Assembly: GCA_043742785.1 (NCBI GenBank)
Contig: JAYTXU010000063.1
Coordinates: 18,012-82,011, forward strand
DNA length: 64,000 nucleotides
Source of the DNA: JACQCF01 sp043742785
GTDB lineage: Bacteria > Omnitrophota > Gorgyraeia > Zapsychrales > Fredricksoniimonadaceae
Direction of reading: 5' to 3'
Part shown: positions 25,684 through 34,459 of the stretch, in pieces
Layout of the letters: each line of letters begins with the position of its first letter
Numbering within the stretch: the first letter of the stretch is position 1
Translations under genes and position numbers: made by a program
Notes under the pieces: model-generated
Database searches by the model: none
Told to the model about the DNA's origin: nothing
Seen by the model: the letters and a program-made list of their open reading frames with translations, nothing else

Positions 25684-26406
25684 ATGAAAGATATATTATC
25701 CAGGTTAAATAAGAAGTTGTTAAAAATTGTTTCTGACAGCGGAATATTATCCAGTCAGATGGGTTTTCGCGCCTATTTGGTGGGTGGGCCGGTGAGAGAT
25801 TTATTATTGAAGCGTCCTAATCTGGATATCGATATTACGGTGGAAGGAAACGCTATGCGTTTGGCTGAAGAGTTTGCAGCAAAGCATGAGGGGGCGAAGA
25901 TTGTCAAATACCCAGCGTTTAAAACAGCAACGGTAACCTTATCCGATGGGCAGATGGTTGATTTTACGACCGCCCGCAAAGAAACTTACAGTCGAGGTGG
26001 GGTTTTCCCGGCAGTTGTGCCATCAATACTTAAAGACGATCTTTACCGTAGGGACTTTACAATCAACGCGATGGCTGTGGGTATTAATCCAGAGTCCTGG
26101 GGCAAGATCATCGATCCTTTTGGTGGGGAAAAAGATTTAAAAGCAAAGCGGATTCGTATTCTGCATGAGAAGAGTTTTCAGGATGATCCTACTCGTATTG
26201 TGCGGGCAGCCCGTTTTAAAGCACGATTTGGTTTTAATGTTGATAGAAAGACTATGAAGATTTTAAAAGACGCCGTTGATACTAAGGCTTTAGAGACAAT
26301 CAAACCGCAAAGATATATGAAAGAGTTTAATAAGATATTAAAAGAACAAACATCTAGCCAAGCGATTCAATGTTTAAAATTATGGGAAGCGTATAATCCT
26401 CGTTAA
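25684..26406 (+). CDS. Short CCA-adding enzyme/poly(A) polymerase
   Basis: This is a class II nucleotidyltransferase. The 240-residue product contains the catalytic head: VGGPVRDLL (about 36-44), the metal-binding DIDIT, the DLYRRDFTINAMA segment and the DPTRIVRAARFKARF nucleotide-recognition helix. Family members usually have about 400 residues or more, so the C-terminal body and tail are missing or reduced. The tRNAs in this window lack encoded CCA, which fits a CCA-adding role, but poly(A) polymerase is possible. It lies six bases after xerD. Confidence 0.82.
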   Translation: MKDILSRLNKKLLKIVSDSGILSSQMGFRAYLVGGPVRDLLLKRPNLDIDITVEGNAMRLAEEFAAKHEGAKIVKYPAFKTATVTLSDGQMVDFTTARKETYSRGGVFPAVVPSILKDDLYRRDFTINAMAVGINPESWGKIIDPFGGEKDLKAKRIRILHEKSFQDDPTRIVRAARFKARFGFNVDRKTMKILKDAVDTKALETIKPQRYMKEFNKILKEQTSSQAIQCLKLWEAYNPR

Positions 26407-26438
26407 TCAAAAGCGAGGGTAAAGGGAGGGTGTTCATT

Positions 26439-26789
26439 ATGCGTATGGATAAGGTTAATGAATTAATTAAGCGTGAACTTGGTAATATGATTCTTTTTGG
26501 GGATATTAATGACCCAAGAGTCAGTCTTGTTAGCATTATGAGTGTGGATGTTAGTAAGGATCTGCGTTATGCGCGTGTTAAGTTTAGTGTTTTAAAAGAT
26601 GATCCTCAAATGATTAAGAATGCCACCGAAGGCCTAGAGAGCTGTCGGGGTTTTATCCGCAAATTAATAGGGCCGCGTTTGAAATTACGATATACACCGG
26701 AAATTCATTTTTATTTTGATAAGGGTGTTCAATATGCCGCTCAAATTGATATGACATTGGCGGAAATAAAGAAAAATATTCAACAATAA
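26439..26789 (+). CDS. rbfA: Ribosome-binding factor A
   Basis: RbfA binds the 30S subunit and assists 16S rRNA 5'-end maturation. The ATG at 26439 stands eight bases after GGGAGGG, better than the in-frame GTG at 26430. The 116-residue product shows the KH-like fold: RMDKVNELIKRELGNMI, DPRVSLVSI..V.VSKDLRYARVKFSV and the terminal LRYTPEIHFYFD. Neighbours nrnA, truB and ribF are its usual company; nusA and infB are not next to it here. Confidence 0.95.
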   Translation: MRMDKVNELIKRELGNMILFGDINDPRVSLVSIMSVDVSKDLRYARVKFSVLKDDPQMIKNATEGLESCRGFIRKLIGPRLKLRYTPEIHFYFDKGVQYAAQIDMTLAEIKKNIQQ

Positions 26790-26799
26790 GGAAAAACTT

Positions 26800-27759
26800 A
26801 TGAGTTCTATAAAAGCGGTTTTAGCAGAGATCAAAAAATATAAAAGTTTTTTAGTAACTACTCATCACACTCCGGATGCCGATGCCGCTTGTTCAGCCTT
26901 GGCCATGGCCTTGGTGTTGAAAAAGATGGGAAAGAAGGCTGTTGTCGTTAATGAAGATGTTTTACCAGTTTGGTTCTATTTCTTACCTGGGGCTAAGAAT
27001 TTTCATAAGAAGGCTAATATTGCTCAAACTTCTTTTGATGCAGTGATTGCTTTAGACTGCGGAGATCTAGAACGCGTTGGTGGAGTCAGTAAATGGTTTA
27101 GTGGACAAAGGGTGATCAATATCGACCATCATATTACCAACGATGCTTTTGGGGATGTGAATTTAGTCTTGGCTCAATCTTCCTCAACTTGTGAGATTCT
27201 TTTTGATTTGTTTAAAGCTGCTCAAGTTAAATTAAATAAGGATTTAGCTGTGCTTTTGTACTCGGGGATTATGACAGATACAGGTTCCTTCCGTTATGAT
27301 AATACTACTTCTAAAACTCATGAAATTGTTGCAGAGCTTATGAAATTTGGTTTATCAGCGTCAGATTTGTATCAGCGTCATTATGTGGGGATTCCATCTA
27401 AAGATATTAGAGGGTTTGTGGATGTTATTCATAGTGCTGAGCTTTTATTAAAGAATAAGGTTTATTGTGTACTTTTATCTAAGAAGATAATGGAAAGTTT
27501 TTCTAAAGGTTTTGATTTAAAAGAGAAGATATTTGGATTTTTACGCTCTGTGGAGGGAATTGAAGTTGTTGTAATTTTAAGTGAAATGAATTCTAAACAG
27601 ACACGAATTAATTTACGTAGTCAGAATAGCTTTGATGTAGCTAAGTTAGCTTCTCAATTTAACGGCGGGGGACACAAGAAGGCTGCAGGAGCAAAAGTAG
27701 AAAAAGGGTTGGAAGAATCTAAAAAGAAAATATTAGCCGCTATTAAGAGGAGTATATGA
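26800..27759 (+). CDS. nrnA: NanoRNase/pAp phosphatase (DHH family)
   Basis: The enzyme degrades short oligoribonucleotides and 3',5'-bisphosphoadenosine. The 319-residue product has the DHH domain motifs HHTPDADA (residues 22-29), ALDCGD (86-91) and IDHH (about 108-111), and a C-terminal DHHA1 domain ending in the GGGHKKAAGA substrate loop (residues about 289-298). The rbfA-nrnA-truB order is a common arrangement. It overlaps truB by four bases. Confidence 0.94.
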   Translation: MSSIKAVLAEIKKYKSFLVTTHHTPDADAACSALAMALVLKKMGKKAVVVNEDVLPVWFYFLPGAKNFHKKANIAQTSFDAVIALDCGDLERVGGVSKWFSGQRVINIDHHITNDAFGDVNLVLAQSSSTCEILFDLFKAAQVKLNKDLAVLLYSGIMTDTGSFRYDNTTSKTHEIVAELMKFGLSASDLYQRHYVGIPSKDIRGFVDVIHSAELLLKNKVYCVLLSKKIMESFSKGFDLKEKIFGFLRSVEGIEVVVILSEMNSKQTRINLRSQNSFDVAKLASQFNGGGHKKAAGAKVEKGLEESKKKILAAIKRSI

Positions 27760-28448
27760 ATCTCGCAACAAAGAATCCTAGGCAGTTAGAAGGAATTTTA
27801 AATATTAATAAACCAGGAGGAATTACTTCACATGATGTTGTTTCCTTTGTGCGTCGAAAGTTTAATATGAAGCAGGTTGGTCATGCTGGCACCTTGGATC
27901 CTTTGGCCACAGGAGTTCTAATTATTTTATTAGGGAAGTCGACGAAGCTTTTTGATCAATTTGTTGCTTTTGATAAGGCCTATCGGGCAACTTTAAAGCT
28001 TGGTTTAAAAACGACAACGGCTGATATTATGGGAAAAACTCTTGAAGAGAAATCTTCAGAGGGTATTGATCAACAAAAAGTAGAAAATGTTTTTAAGACA
28101 TTTACCGGCGATATTGAACAAGTACCACCCATGGTTTCTGCTGTTAAACATAAGGGAGAGCGTTTGTATAAAATTGCCTGGAAGGGAATAGAAGTTGAAC
28201 GTGTGGCACGCAAGGTACGCATTAATGATTTGCATGTTCTTAAATTTGACTCTCCTTTGGTAGAATTTTTTATGGATTGTTCTAAGGGTACCTATGTGCG
28301 TCAATTAGCAGAAGATGTTGGTGATGTTTTAGGATGTGGGGCTTGTATTTCCCAGATTGAACGTACTCGTGTTGGATATTTTGATATTAAAGATTCAGTT
28401 TCCTTAGAGGATCTTAATGAAGGTCATATACGGTCTTGGACCAATTAA
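27756..28448 (+). CDS. truB: tRNA pseudouridine-55 synthase
   Basis: TruB makes pseudouridine 55 in the T loop of tRNAs. The 230-residue product contains NKPGGITSHDVV, the catalytic GHAGTLDPLATG (nucleophile Asp in TLD), KAYRATLKLG, and KGTYVRQLAEDVG. It is short and lacks the C-terminal PUA extension found in some members, which is normal for many bacteria. It overlaps both neighbours. Confidence 0.95.
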   Translation: MNLATKNPRQLEGILNINKPGGITSHDVVSFVRRKFNMKQVGHAGTLDPLATGVLIILLGKSTKLFDQFVAFDKAYRATLKLGLKTTTADIMGKTLEEKSSEGIDQQKVENVFKTFTGDIEQVPPMVSAVKHKGERLYKIAWKGIEVERVARKVRINDLHVLKFDSPLVEFFMDCSKGTYVRQLAEDVGDVLGCGACISQIERTRVGYFDIKDSVSLEDLNEGHIRSWTN

Positions 28449-29343
28449 TTTAAAGAAGACAGCTGTTGCGATTGGCATCTTTGATGGAGTTCATCGTGGG
28501 CATCAGCTTTTGATTAAAAGCATGGTGGCTCAAGCGCGTCGATTGAAGGCCAAGGCTGTTGTCGTCACTTTCTTCCCTCACCCGGCTCATGTTCTTCGTC
28601 CCGACATATCTTTGCCCTATTTGATATCATTAGAACATCGACTCAAACTTCTGGAAGATTTGGGAGTGGATCTTGTATTTGTAATTCGTTTTAACAAAAG
28701 TTTTGCTAGAATTAATCCGCTTCATTTTATTGAAAAAGTTTTAGTGGCCCAAATGGGAGTTAAATCTGTTTATGTAGGGGGAAATTTTCGTTTTGGCAAA
28801 GATCGCAGCGGTGATATCAACCTGTTTAAAAAGTTGTCTCAAAAGTATGATTATCACATGCATGCGGTGAAGATCTTGAAACAATCTGGTGAGGTGATCA
28901 GTAGCGGCCGCTTAAGGCAGCTGATTCCGCAAGGAAGATTAAAAGAATCGTCCCAATTACTTGGACGGCCGGTGTCTATCTTAGGGAAGGTTATTCGTGG
29001 CTCATCTAGAGGTAAATCTTTAGGGTATCCTACAGCAAATGTGCAGTATGCCTGTGATGTCCTGCCGCCTTGCGGAGTTTACGCGGTTAAAGTTGTTTTA
29101 GGTAAGAAGGTTTTGTATGGAATGGCGAATTTAGGGATACGTCCTTCCTTTAAAGAGAAAGATCCTAAGCTGAATTTAGAGGTTCATATTTTTGATTTTA
29201 ACCGTAATTTGTATGGTCAGATAATTTTAGTTGAATTCCTTAAGAAAATCCGTAATGAAATAAAATTCTTCTCTAAAGAAGATCTTATTTCTCAAATCAA
29301 TAAAGATGAGTCTATCATCCGCTGCTTGCTCCACGTGAAGTAA
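28417..29343 (+). CDS. ribF: Riboflavin kinase/FAD synthetase
   Basis: RibF converts riboflavin to FMN and FAD. The 308-residue product has the adenylyltransferase half first (IGIFDGVHRGHQ at about 19-30; VYVGGNFRFGKDRSGD further on). The kinase half follows (GSSRGKSLGYPTANV, then GMANLGIRPSF and NLEVHIFDF..NLYGQ). The ATG overlaps truB by 32 bases and gives the expected N-terminus. It is the last gene before the dcw promoter. With ribD and ribE at the window start it points to endogenous flavin synthesis. Confidence 0.95.
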   Translation: MKVIYGLGPINLKKTAVAIGIFDGVHRGHQLLIKSMVAQARRLKAKAVVVTFFPHPAHVLRPDISLPYLISLEHRLKLLEDLGVDLVFVIRFNKSFARINPLHFIEKVLVAQMGVKSVYVGGNFRFGKDRSGDINLFKKLSQKYDYHMHAVKILKQSGEVISSGRLRQLIPQGRLKESSQLLGRPVSILGKVIRGSSRGKSLGYPTANVQYACDVLPPCGVYAVKVVLGKKVLYGMANLGIRPSFKEKDPKLNLEVHIFDFNRNLYGQIILVEFLKKIRNEIKFFSKEDLISQINKDESIIRCLLHVK

Positions 29344-29429
29344 ATTCCTCTCTGAATCTTCTTATACTTTTTATTCAAAATTAATATGATTTCGGTCTAG
29401 CTAGCCCTTAAAGATTTAAATATTTTGTT

Positions 29430-29458
29430 TATTGACAGGGGAAGAGAGTGTGTTTATA
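29430..29458 (+). promoter_or_regulatory. Near-consensus promoter of the dcw operon
   Basis: A perfect TTGACA and TATACT are separated by exactly 17 bases. Transcription would start near 29465, just before the MraZ repeats, leaving a leader of about 65 bases. Confidence 0.85.
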
Positions 29459-29470
29459 CTTTCAATTAAG

Positions 29471-29495
29471 TGGAGTAGGGTGGAGTGAAGTGGTG
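29471..29495 (+). promoter_or_regulatory. MraZ operator (three TGG-type repeats)
   Basis: TGGAG, TGGAG and TGGTG start at 29471, 29481 and 29491, giving an exact 10-base period with 5-base spacers. This is the organisation of the MraZ binding site known from E. coli, where TGGGN repeats are spaced by five bases. It lies just after the promoter and before mraZ, so autoregulation of the whole operon is likely. Confidence 0.75.
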
Positions 29496-29530
29496 AAGCC
29501 AAAGGTCTACCTGTTTCTGGAGGTTTTAGT

Positions 29531-29977
29531 ATGTTTTATGGGGAATACAATCACGGTATTGATAATAAAGGCCGTTTGATCTTGCCTTCGCGTTTTCGCG
29601 AAGTGTCCAAAGAAAATGGTGTTGAGAAGTTTTTTGTTACTCGTGGATTAGATCGTTGTATTTTTATGTTCGCTGATCAACAGTGGCGCTTAGAAGAGCA
29701 GAAATTTAAAAATTTATCTTTTACTAAGCAGGAAGCTCGAAACTTTAATCGTATGTTTTTTTCTGGAGCTGTTGAAGTTTCCCCCGACAAACAAGGAAGA
29801 TTTGTTCTTCCTCAATATTTGAAAGATTTTGCTGGCATTAAAAAGGATGCGGTGGTTATCGGAGTTTCTAATCGAATAGAAATTTGGCAGACTCATGCTT
29901 GGACCGAGTTTTATGCCAGAACAAGTGTCGATTTTGAAAAGACCGCTGAGAACATGATGGATTTAGGCGGCGGGTAG
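29531..29977 (+). CDS. mraZ: Transcriptional regulator MraZ
   Basis: MraZ is the AbrB-fold repressor of the dcw operon. The 148-residue product has two tandem SpoVT-AbrB-like halves: residues 5-45 (GEYNHGIDNKGRLILPSRFR) and about 77-115 (EVSPDKQGRFVLPQYL). GGAGG lies seven bases before the ATG. Its position as first gene, with the matching operator repeats upstream, fits autorepression. Full length and intact. Confidence 0.96.
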   Translation: MFYGEYNHGIDNKGRLILPSRFREVSKENGVEKFFVTRGLDRCIFMFADQQWRLEEQKFKNLSFTKQEARNFNRMFFSGAVEVSPDKQGRFVLPQYLKDFAGIKKDAVVIGVSNRIEIWQTHAWTEFYARTSVDFEKTAENMMDLGGG

Positions 29978-29985
29978 GTGTTTCT

Positions 29986-30882
29986 TTGAATCAAAATGTG
30001 CATATTTCAGTCATGCCAGAAGAAGTCATGCATTGGCTGAATGTTAAGCCAGGTACTGTTATTGTTGATGGTACCGTAGGGTTAGCCGGACACTCATTGT
30101 TAATAGCTCAAGCGTTAGGTAAAAGCGGGCAGTTGATTGGTATTGATCGTGACCATTGTTCTTTAACTGAAGCTAAGAGGCGTTTGGCGTCTTGTTGTAC
30201 AAGGGTTGATTTGTTGCAGGGGCCGTTTGGGGATGTTAAGCGCCTTTTAGCTGAAGTTAAGGTTGAGTTTGTTGATGGTGTGTTGTTGGATCTTGGAATA
30301 TCCAGTTTTCAGTTAGATGATGAAAAACGCGGGTTTAGTTTTTTAAGAGATGGACCGCTGGATATGCGCATGGATCAAACACAAGGACCTACAGCAGCAG
30401 ATTTAGTTAATTCTCTTAAAGAAGAAGAACTTGCAAAGATTATTGAAGACTTTGGTGAAGACCGATTTGCTAGGCGTATTGCTAAATCCATTGTTTGGCG
30501 GCGCGCTCAAGACAAAATACTTACAACCAGTCAATTAGCGAACGTTGTTCTGAAGGCATTGCCAGCGAGTTATCAGCGTGGACGGATTCATCCAGCAACG
30601 CGTACGTTTCAAGCTTTGCGTATTTTTCTTAATAAAGAGTTAGATACTCTAAAAGAGTCGCTCATTAATTGTTTTGAGGTGTTAAATCCTCAAGCGAGAT
30701 TATGTGTTATTTCATTCCATTCGCTAGAGGATCGTATTGCTAAGAATACGTTTAAGAGTTTGGCACAGGAAGGTCGGGGACAGATTTTGACAAAAAAACC
30801 GTTTGAACCGACGCATGTAGAGTGTCAGGCAAACTCTCGTTCAAGGAGTGCAAAGTTAAGAGTTATTGAAAGGACTTCATGA
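29986..30882 (+). CDS. rsmH: 16S rRNA (cytosine-1402-N4) methyltransferase
   Basis: RsmH (MraW) methylates C1402 of 16S rRNA. The start is TTG and the product has 298 residues. It shows HISVMPEEVM, the SAM-binding DGTVGLAGHS (28-37), GIDRDHCSL, DGVLLDLGISSFQLDD and GRIHPATRTFQALRIFLN, and ends with SRSRSAKLRVIER. Everything matches the family. It overlaps ftsL by an ATGA junction. Confidence 0.96.
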   Translation: MNQNVHISVMPEEVMHWLNVKPGTVIVDGTVGLAGHSLLIAQALGKSGQLIGIDRDHCSLTEAKRRLASCCTRVDLLQGPFGDVKRLLAEVKVEFVDGVLLDLGISSFQLDDEKRGFSFLRDGPLDMRMDQTQGPTAADLVNSLKEEELAKIIEDFGEDRFARRIAKSIVWRRAQDKILTTSQLANVVLKALPASYQRGRIHPATRTFQALRIFLNKELDTLKESLINCFEVLNPQARLCVISFHSLEDRIAKNTFKSLAQEGRGQILTKKPFEPTHVECQANSRSRSAKLRVIERTS

Positions 30883-31262
30883 ATTTAAAGTTCTGGGTTA
30901 AATTAATGTCTTTTATGACTATCATGGCCTTGATTTACATTCATATGCAGATGCAAATCTTTGATTTGGCGTATCAAGGCAGTGACAAAGAAAAACATAT
31001 GCATGAATTAAGAGATCGTAATGGTCTTTTGACCCACCAAGTTCTCACCCTTAAATCTGCTAATCATTTAGGTAATCAGCTTCTAGAGAAAGACGGTAAT
31101 TTACAGTTTATGGCTAATGATCATGTGTTAACTTTAAAAGGGCCTGCAGTGTTGATCAGTCAGGTATCACCGCTTTCTATGAAAGGTAAAGGTGAGAATT
31201 CGTTATGGAATTTCTTGTCATTTTTGACTCCTCAAGAAGCCAAGGCTTGGGATCGTGAATAA
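30879..31262 (+). CDS. ftsL: FtsL-like division protein
   Basis: FtsL is a bitopic scaffold of the divisome. The 127-residue product has one membrane helix (residues 8-24) followed by a coiled-coil-like segment with DRNGLLTHQVLTLKSANHLG. Its sequence is weakly conserved, as is usual for FtsL, so the call rests on topology, size and position between rsmH and ftsI. The C-terminal 40 residues extend past the coiled coil and have no recognised motif. Confidence 0.8.
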   Translation: MNLKFWVKLMSFMTIMALIYIHMQMQIFDLAYQGSDKEKHMHELRDRNGLLTHQVLTLKSANHLGNQLLEKDGNLQFMANDHVLTLKGPAVLISQVSPLSMKGKGENSLWNFLSFLTPQEAKAWDRE

Positions 31263-31278
31263 ATAGATAGAGGAAGAA

Positions 31279-32988
31279 TTGTTTCTTAGAAAATACCCTT
31301 TTCGTCTTGCAATTGTTTTTCTGGTTTTATTAATGGGGTTTCTGTATTCTGCAGCATTTCTCTTTTATATTCAGATATTTCATTCTTCATTTTTAGCTCA
31401 CCTCGCTCAGAAACAGCATGAACATCTAATTACCATAGACCCTAAACGAGGGACTATTTATGATCGTAATTTAAGGCCGATGGCTATTAATCTTCCTGTT
31501 TATTCTGTTTATGTAAATGCTCGATCTATTAATATCCATCATAGCAAGGAAGAAATTGTATCGAAATTGTCTGAAATTCTACTTATCCCAGCAAATCAAA
31601 TTTCTACTAAGATTGCTAAGAATAAATACTTCGTTTGGGTTCAAAGAAAGATTTCTCAAGATGTTTATCAAAGATTAAAAGATTTGAAGTTGCCTGGGGT
31701 AGCATTTGTTAAAGAAAGTAAAAGATTTTATCCTAATCAAAGTTTAGCTGCTCATTTGATTGGTTTTGCAGGTATAGATAATAATGGATTAGATGGATTG
31801 GAGAGAGACTACGACAAATATTTGAAAGGTCAGGAAGGACATTCTGTTATTTTGCGTGATGCCCGTCAGAGAGAATTGTTATTGGAGAAGAATTATATTG
31901 CTCCAGTTGAAGGATTAGATGTGGTTCTGACGATCGATGAGACAATTCAGTTTATCGCCGAACGGGCGTTGGATCGGATGTATCAAAAATATAATGCTAA
32001 GGGAGCTAGTATTATCGTGATGGATCCTTCAACAGGAGAGATTTTAGCTTTTGCTAATCGCCCCACCTATGATTTAGAGAATGTATCTAAGAGTTCTCCA
32101 GAATCGAGAACTAATAGGGCGATTGTTTTTACTTACGAACCAGGTTCAGTCTTTAAAATTGTGACCGCTTCCGCAGCTTTGCAGGAAGGTGTTATCAAAG
32201 AAACCGATATGGTTAATTGTGAGCATGGGGCATACAAGGTTGGTAATCATATTTTACATGATCATGAAAAGTTGGGAACTATTACCTTTAAAGAAGTAAT
32301 CGAACAGTCGAGCAATATTGGAACAACGAAGGTGGCGCAACGGTTAGGTCCTCAGAGGGTTTATAATTATGCCCATCATTTTCGTTTTGGTATGCGGACA
32401 GGAATAGATCTTCCTGGAGAAGCTTTAGGTAATCTTAAATCAGTGCGTAAATGGTCGAAAACTTCTATTGGAGCGATTCCTATTGGTCAAGAAGTAACAG
32501 TAACTGCGGTTCAGTTGTTAGGAGCGATATCAGCAATCGCTAATAATGGGGTATATATGCGTCCATTTGTTGTTAAGTATGTAAAAGATATTCATGATCA
32601 AATCATAAAGGAAACTAAACCTCAAATTCTAGATCGAGTAATCTCTGTTAAAACAGCTTTACGTGTTAAAGCTATTTTGCAGGGAGTTGTTGAAAAAGGA
32701 ACTGGTGTTAAAGCTCAAATTAATGGAATAACGGTGGCAGGAAAAACTGGAACAGCTCAAAAGGTTGTTGGGGGGACGTATTCTCACGGGCAGTTTTATG
32801 CAACGTTTGTGGGATTTGCTCCTGTAGATAAACCGAGATTAGCGGCAGTGGTTGTTTTTGATGAACCTCATCCTGCTTATTATGGTGGGACGGTTGCTGC
32901 TCCTGTTTTTAGTGAGGTTATTGGGGATTCATTAAAGTATCTTGATGCTAAACAAATGACTGGAATATTATCAGGAGACCAAGGTTAG
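31279..32988 (+). CDS. ftsI: Division transpeptidase PBP (FtsI)
   Basis: FtsI cross-links septal peptidoglycan. A TTG start after AGAGGAAG gives 569 residues. An N-terminal membrane helix (9-31) is followed by the pedestal domain (KRGTIYDRNLRPMA) and the transpeptidase domain. SVFK holds the nucleophile Ser290, SSN follows at about 350, and KTGTAQK at about 490. There is no PASTA domain. Order and neighbours identify it as the septal enzyme. Confidence 0.95.
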   Translation: MFLRKYPFRLAIVFLVLLMGFLYSAAFLFYIQIFHSSFLAHLAQKQHEHLITIDPKRGTIYDRNLRPMAINLPVYSVYVNARSINIHHSKEEIVSKLSEILLIPANQISTKIAKNKYFVWVQRKISQDVYQRLKDLKLPGVAFVKESKRFYPNQSLAAHLIGFAGIDNNGLDGLERDYDKYLKGQEGHSVILRDARQRELLLEKNYIAPVEGLDVVLTIDETIQFIAERALDRMYQKYNAKGASIIVMDPSTGEILAFANRPTYDLENVSKSSPESRTNRAIVFTYEPGSVFKIVTASAALQEGVIKETDMVNCEHGAYKVGNHILHDHEKLGTITFKEVIEQSSNIGTTKVAQRLGPQRVYNYAHHFRFGMRTGIDLPGEALGNLKSVRKWSKTSIGAIPIGQEVTVTAVQLLGAISAIANNGVYMRPFVVKYVKDIHDQIIKETKPQILDRVISVKTALRVKAILQGVVEKGTGVKAQINGITVAGKTGTAQKVVGGTYSHGQFYATFVGFAPVDKPRLAAVVVFDEPHPAYYGGTVAAPVFSEVIGDSLKYLDAKQMTGILSGDQG

Positions 32989-32989
32989 G

Positions 32990-34459
32990 ATGATTCTCAA
33001 AGAGTTATTAAAAGATGTTTATTCAAAACCTTTATCTGAGGCTTTTCAGGAAAGTGTTATTGAAAGAATCAGCTGTGATTCTCGTCAACAGCAGGATCAA
33101 GGATTATTTGTTGCTTTAAGTGGTTTTGAAGTGAATGGGGAAGATTTTATTCAAGATGCGGTTTGTCAGGGAGCCGTAGCTGTTGCCAAAAAAGGAAGTA
33201 ACAGAAGATTATCCAATTACATCATTCCAGATTCGGTTTGTGTTTTAGATGTGGATGATCCGAAACTCTTTCTACGTCAGATTGCCTTGCGTTTTTTTGA
33301 CAACCCTTCTCATAAGGTTAGAACCATAGGAGTGACTGGGACCAATGGCAAAACAACGATTACTTATTTGCTAGAAAGTATTCTTAAATGGAATAATCAA
33401 GCGAGTGCTGTTATTGGTACAATTAATTATCGGATTGCAGGTAAGGTTTTACCATCAAAGCTTACGACTCCTGGGTTTCTAGAGATTCAAGGGTATTTAA
33501 GTTCTTTGGTGGTTTCCCAAATCCCTTATTGTGTTATGGAGGTTTCTGCTCATGCTCTTGAGCAAGGCCGAGTGGACGGTATTAATTTTGCCAGTGCTGT
33601 TTTTACGAATTTGACTCAGGATCATTTAGATTATTTTAAAAATATGGAATCTTATTTTAGAGCTAAGTCCATCTTGTTTGAGAATTTAGAGAGCAATGTA
33701 GCAGCGATTATTAATGCTGATGATAGTTATGCTCGTCGTTTATTCAGTTTATCTAAGGGGAAGAATTTAACCTATGCCATTAAAGCGGATGCAGATGTAA
33801 GGGCTGTTAATATTCATTATTCTTTAAAGGGAACACAGATGGGGGTGGTGCTCCCCCAAGGAAGAATGACGATTGAGACGAAATTTATTGGAGAGCATAA
33901 TGTTTATAATATCTTGGCTGCTTGTGCGTGCGCTTTTAAAGAAGGAATTGCTTTAGACAAGATACGCCAGGGTATAGAGGATTTAATTTGTGTACCAGGT
34001 AGGCTAGAACCTGTGGATGTTGGCCAGAATTTTCATGTGTTTATCGATTATGCACATACTCCAGATGGTTTGATTAATGTTTTAAAAGCATTAAGAGTAG
34101 TTAGTCAAAATAAGATAATCTTAGTTTTTGGCTGCGGTGGAGACCGTGATAAAACTAAGAGGCCTTTAATGGGCAAAGCAGCTTGCGAATTGGCAAATTA
34201 TTCTATTGTGACTAGTGATAATCCTCGCAGCGAGAATCCTGAGACTATTATTGAGGAAATTAAAACAGGGTTTACAAAATCTAATTATGAAATCATTCTT
34301 GATCGCAAGGAAGCAATTGCCCGAGCCATTAAGATGGCTATGCCTAGTGACATTGTTCTAGTTGCTGGTAAGGGACATGAAGATTATCAAATTTTGAAAG
34401 ACCACACTATTGAGTTTGATGAACGTAAAATTATACAAGAGTTGTTAGAGAGGAATTAA
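32990..34459 (+). CDS. murE: UDP-MurNAc-L-Ala-D-Glu ligase (meso-DAP)
   Basis: MurE adds the third stem-peptide residue. The 489-residue product has the Mur ligase P-loop GVTGTNGKTT, the TTPGFLEIQGYL segment, FIDYAHTPDGL and, decisively, DNPRSENP. The DNPR form is associated with meso-diaminopimelate specificity, so the murein is predicted to be DAP-type. It starts one base after ftsI ends. Confidence 0.95.
   Translation: MILKELLKDVYSKPLSEAFQESVIERISCDSRQQQDQGLFVALSGFEVNGEDFIQDAVCQGAVAVAKKGSNRRLSNYIIPDSVCVLDVDDPKLFLRQIALRFFDNPSHKVRTIGVTGTNGKTTITYLLESILKWNNQASAVIGTINYRIAGKVLPSKLTTPGFLEIQGYLSSLVVSQIPYCVMEVSAHALEQGRVDGINFASAVFTNLTQDHLDYFKNMESYFRAKSILFENLESNVAAIINADDSYARRLFSLSKGKNLTYAIKADADVRAVNIHYSLKGTQMGVVLPQGRMTIETKFIGEHNVYNILAACACAFKEGIALDKIRQGIEDLICVPGRLEPVDVGQNFHVFIDYAHTPDGLINVLKALRVVSQNKIILVFGCGGDRDKTKRPLMGKAACELANYSIVTSDNPRSENPETIIEEIKTGFTKSNYEIILDRKEAIARAIKMAMPSDIVLVAGKGHEDYQILKDHTIEFDERKIIQELLERN

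Noticed and set aside
26398..26418. CCTCG/CGAGG hairpin between the nucleotidyltransferase gene and rbfA considered as a terminator
   Set aside because: The stem is five bases, there is no T-run, and it lies within a tightly packed operon.
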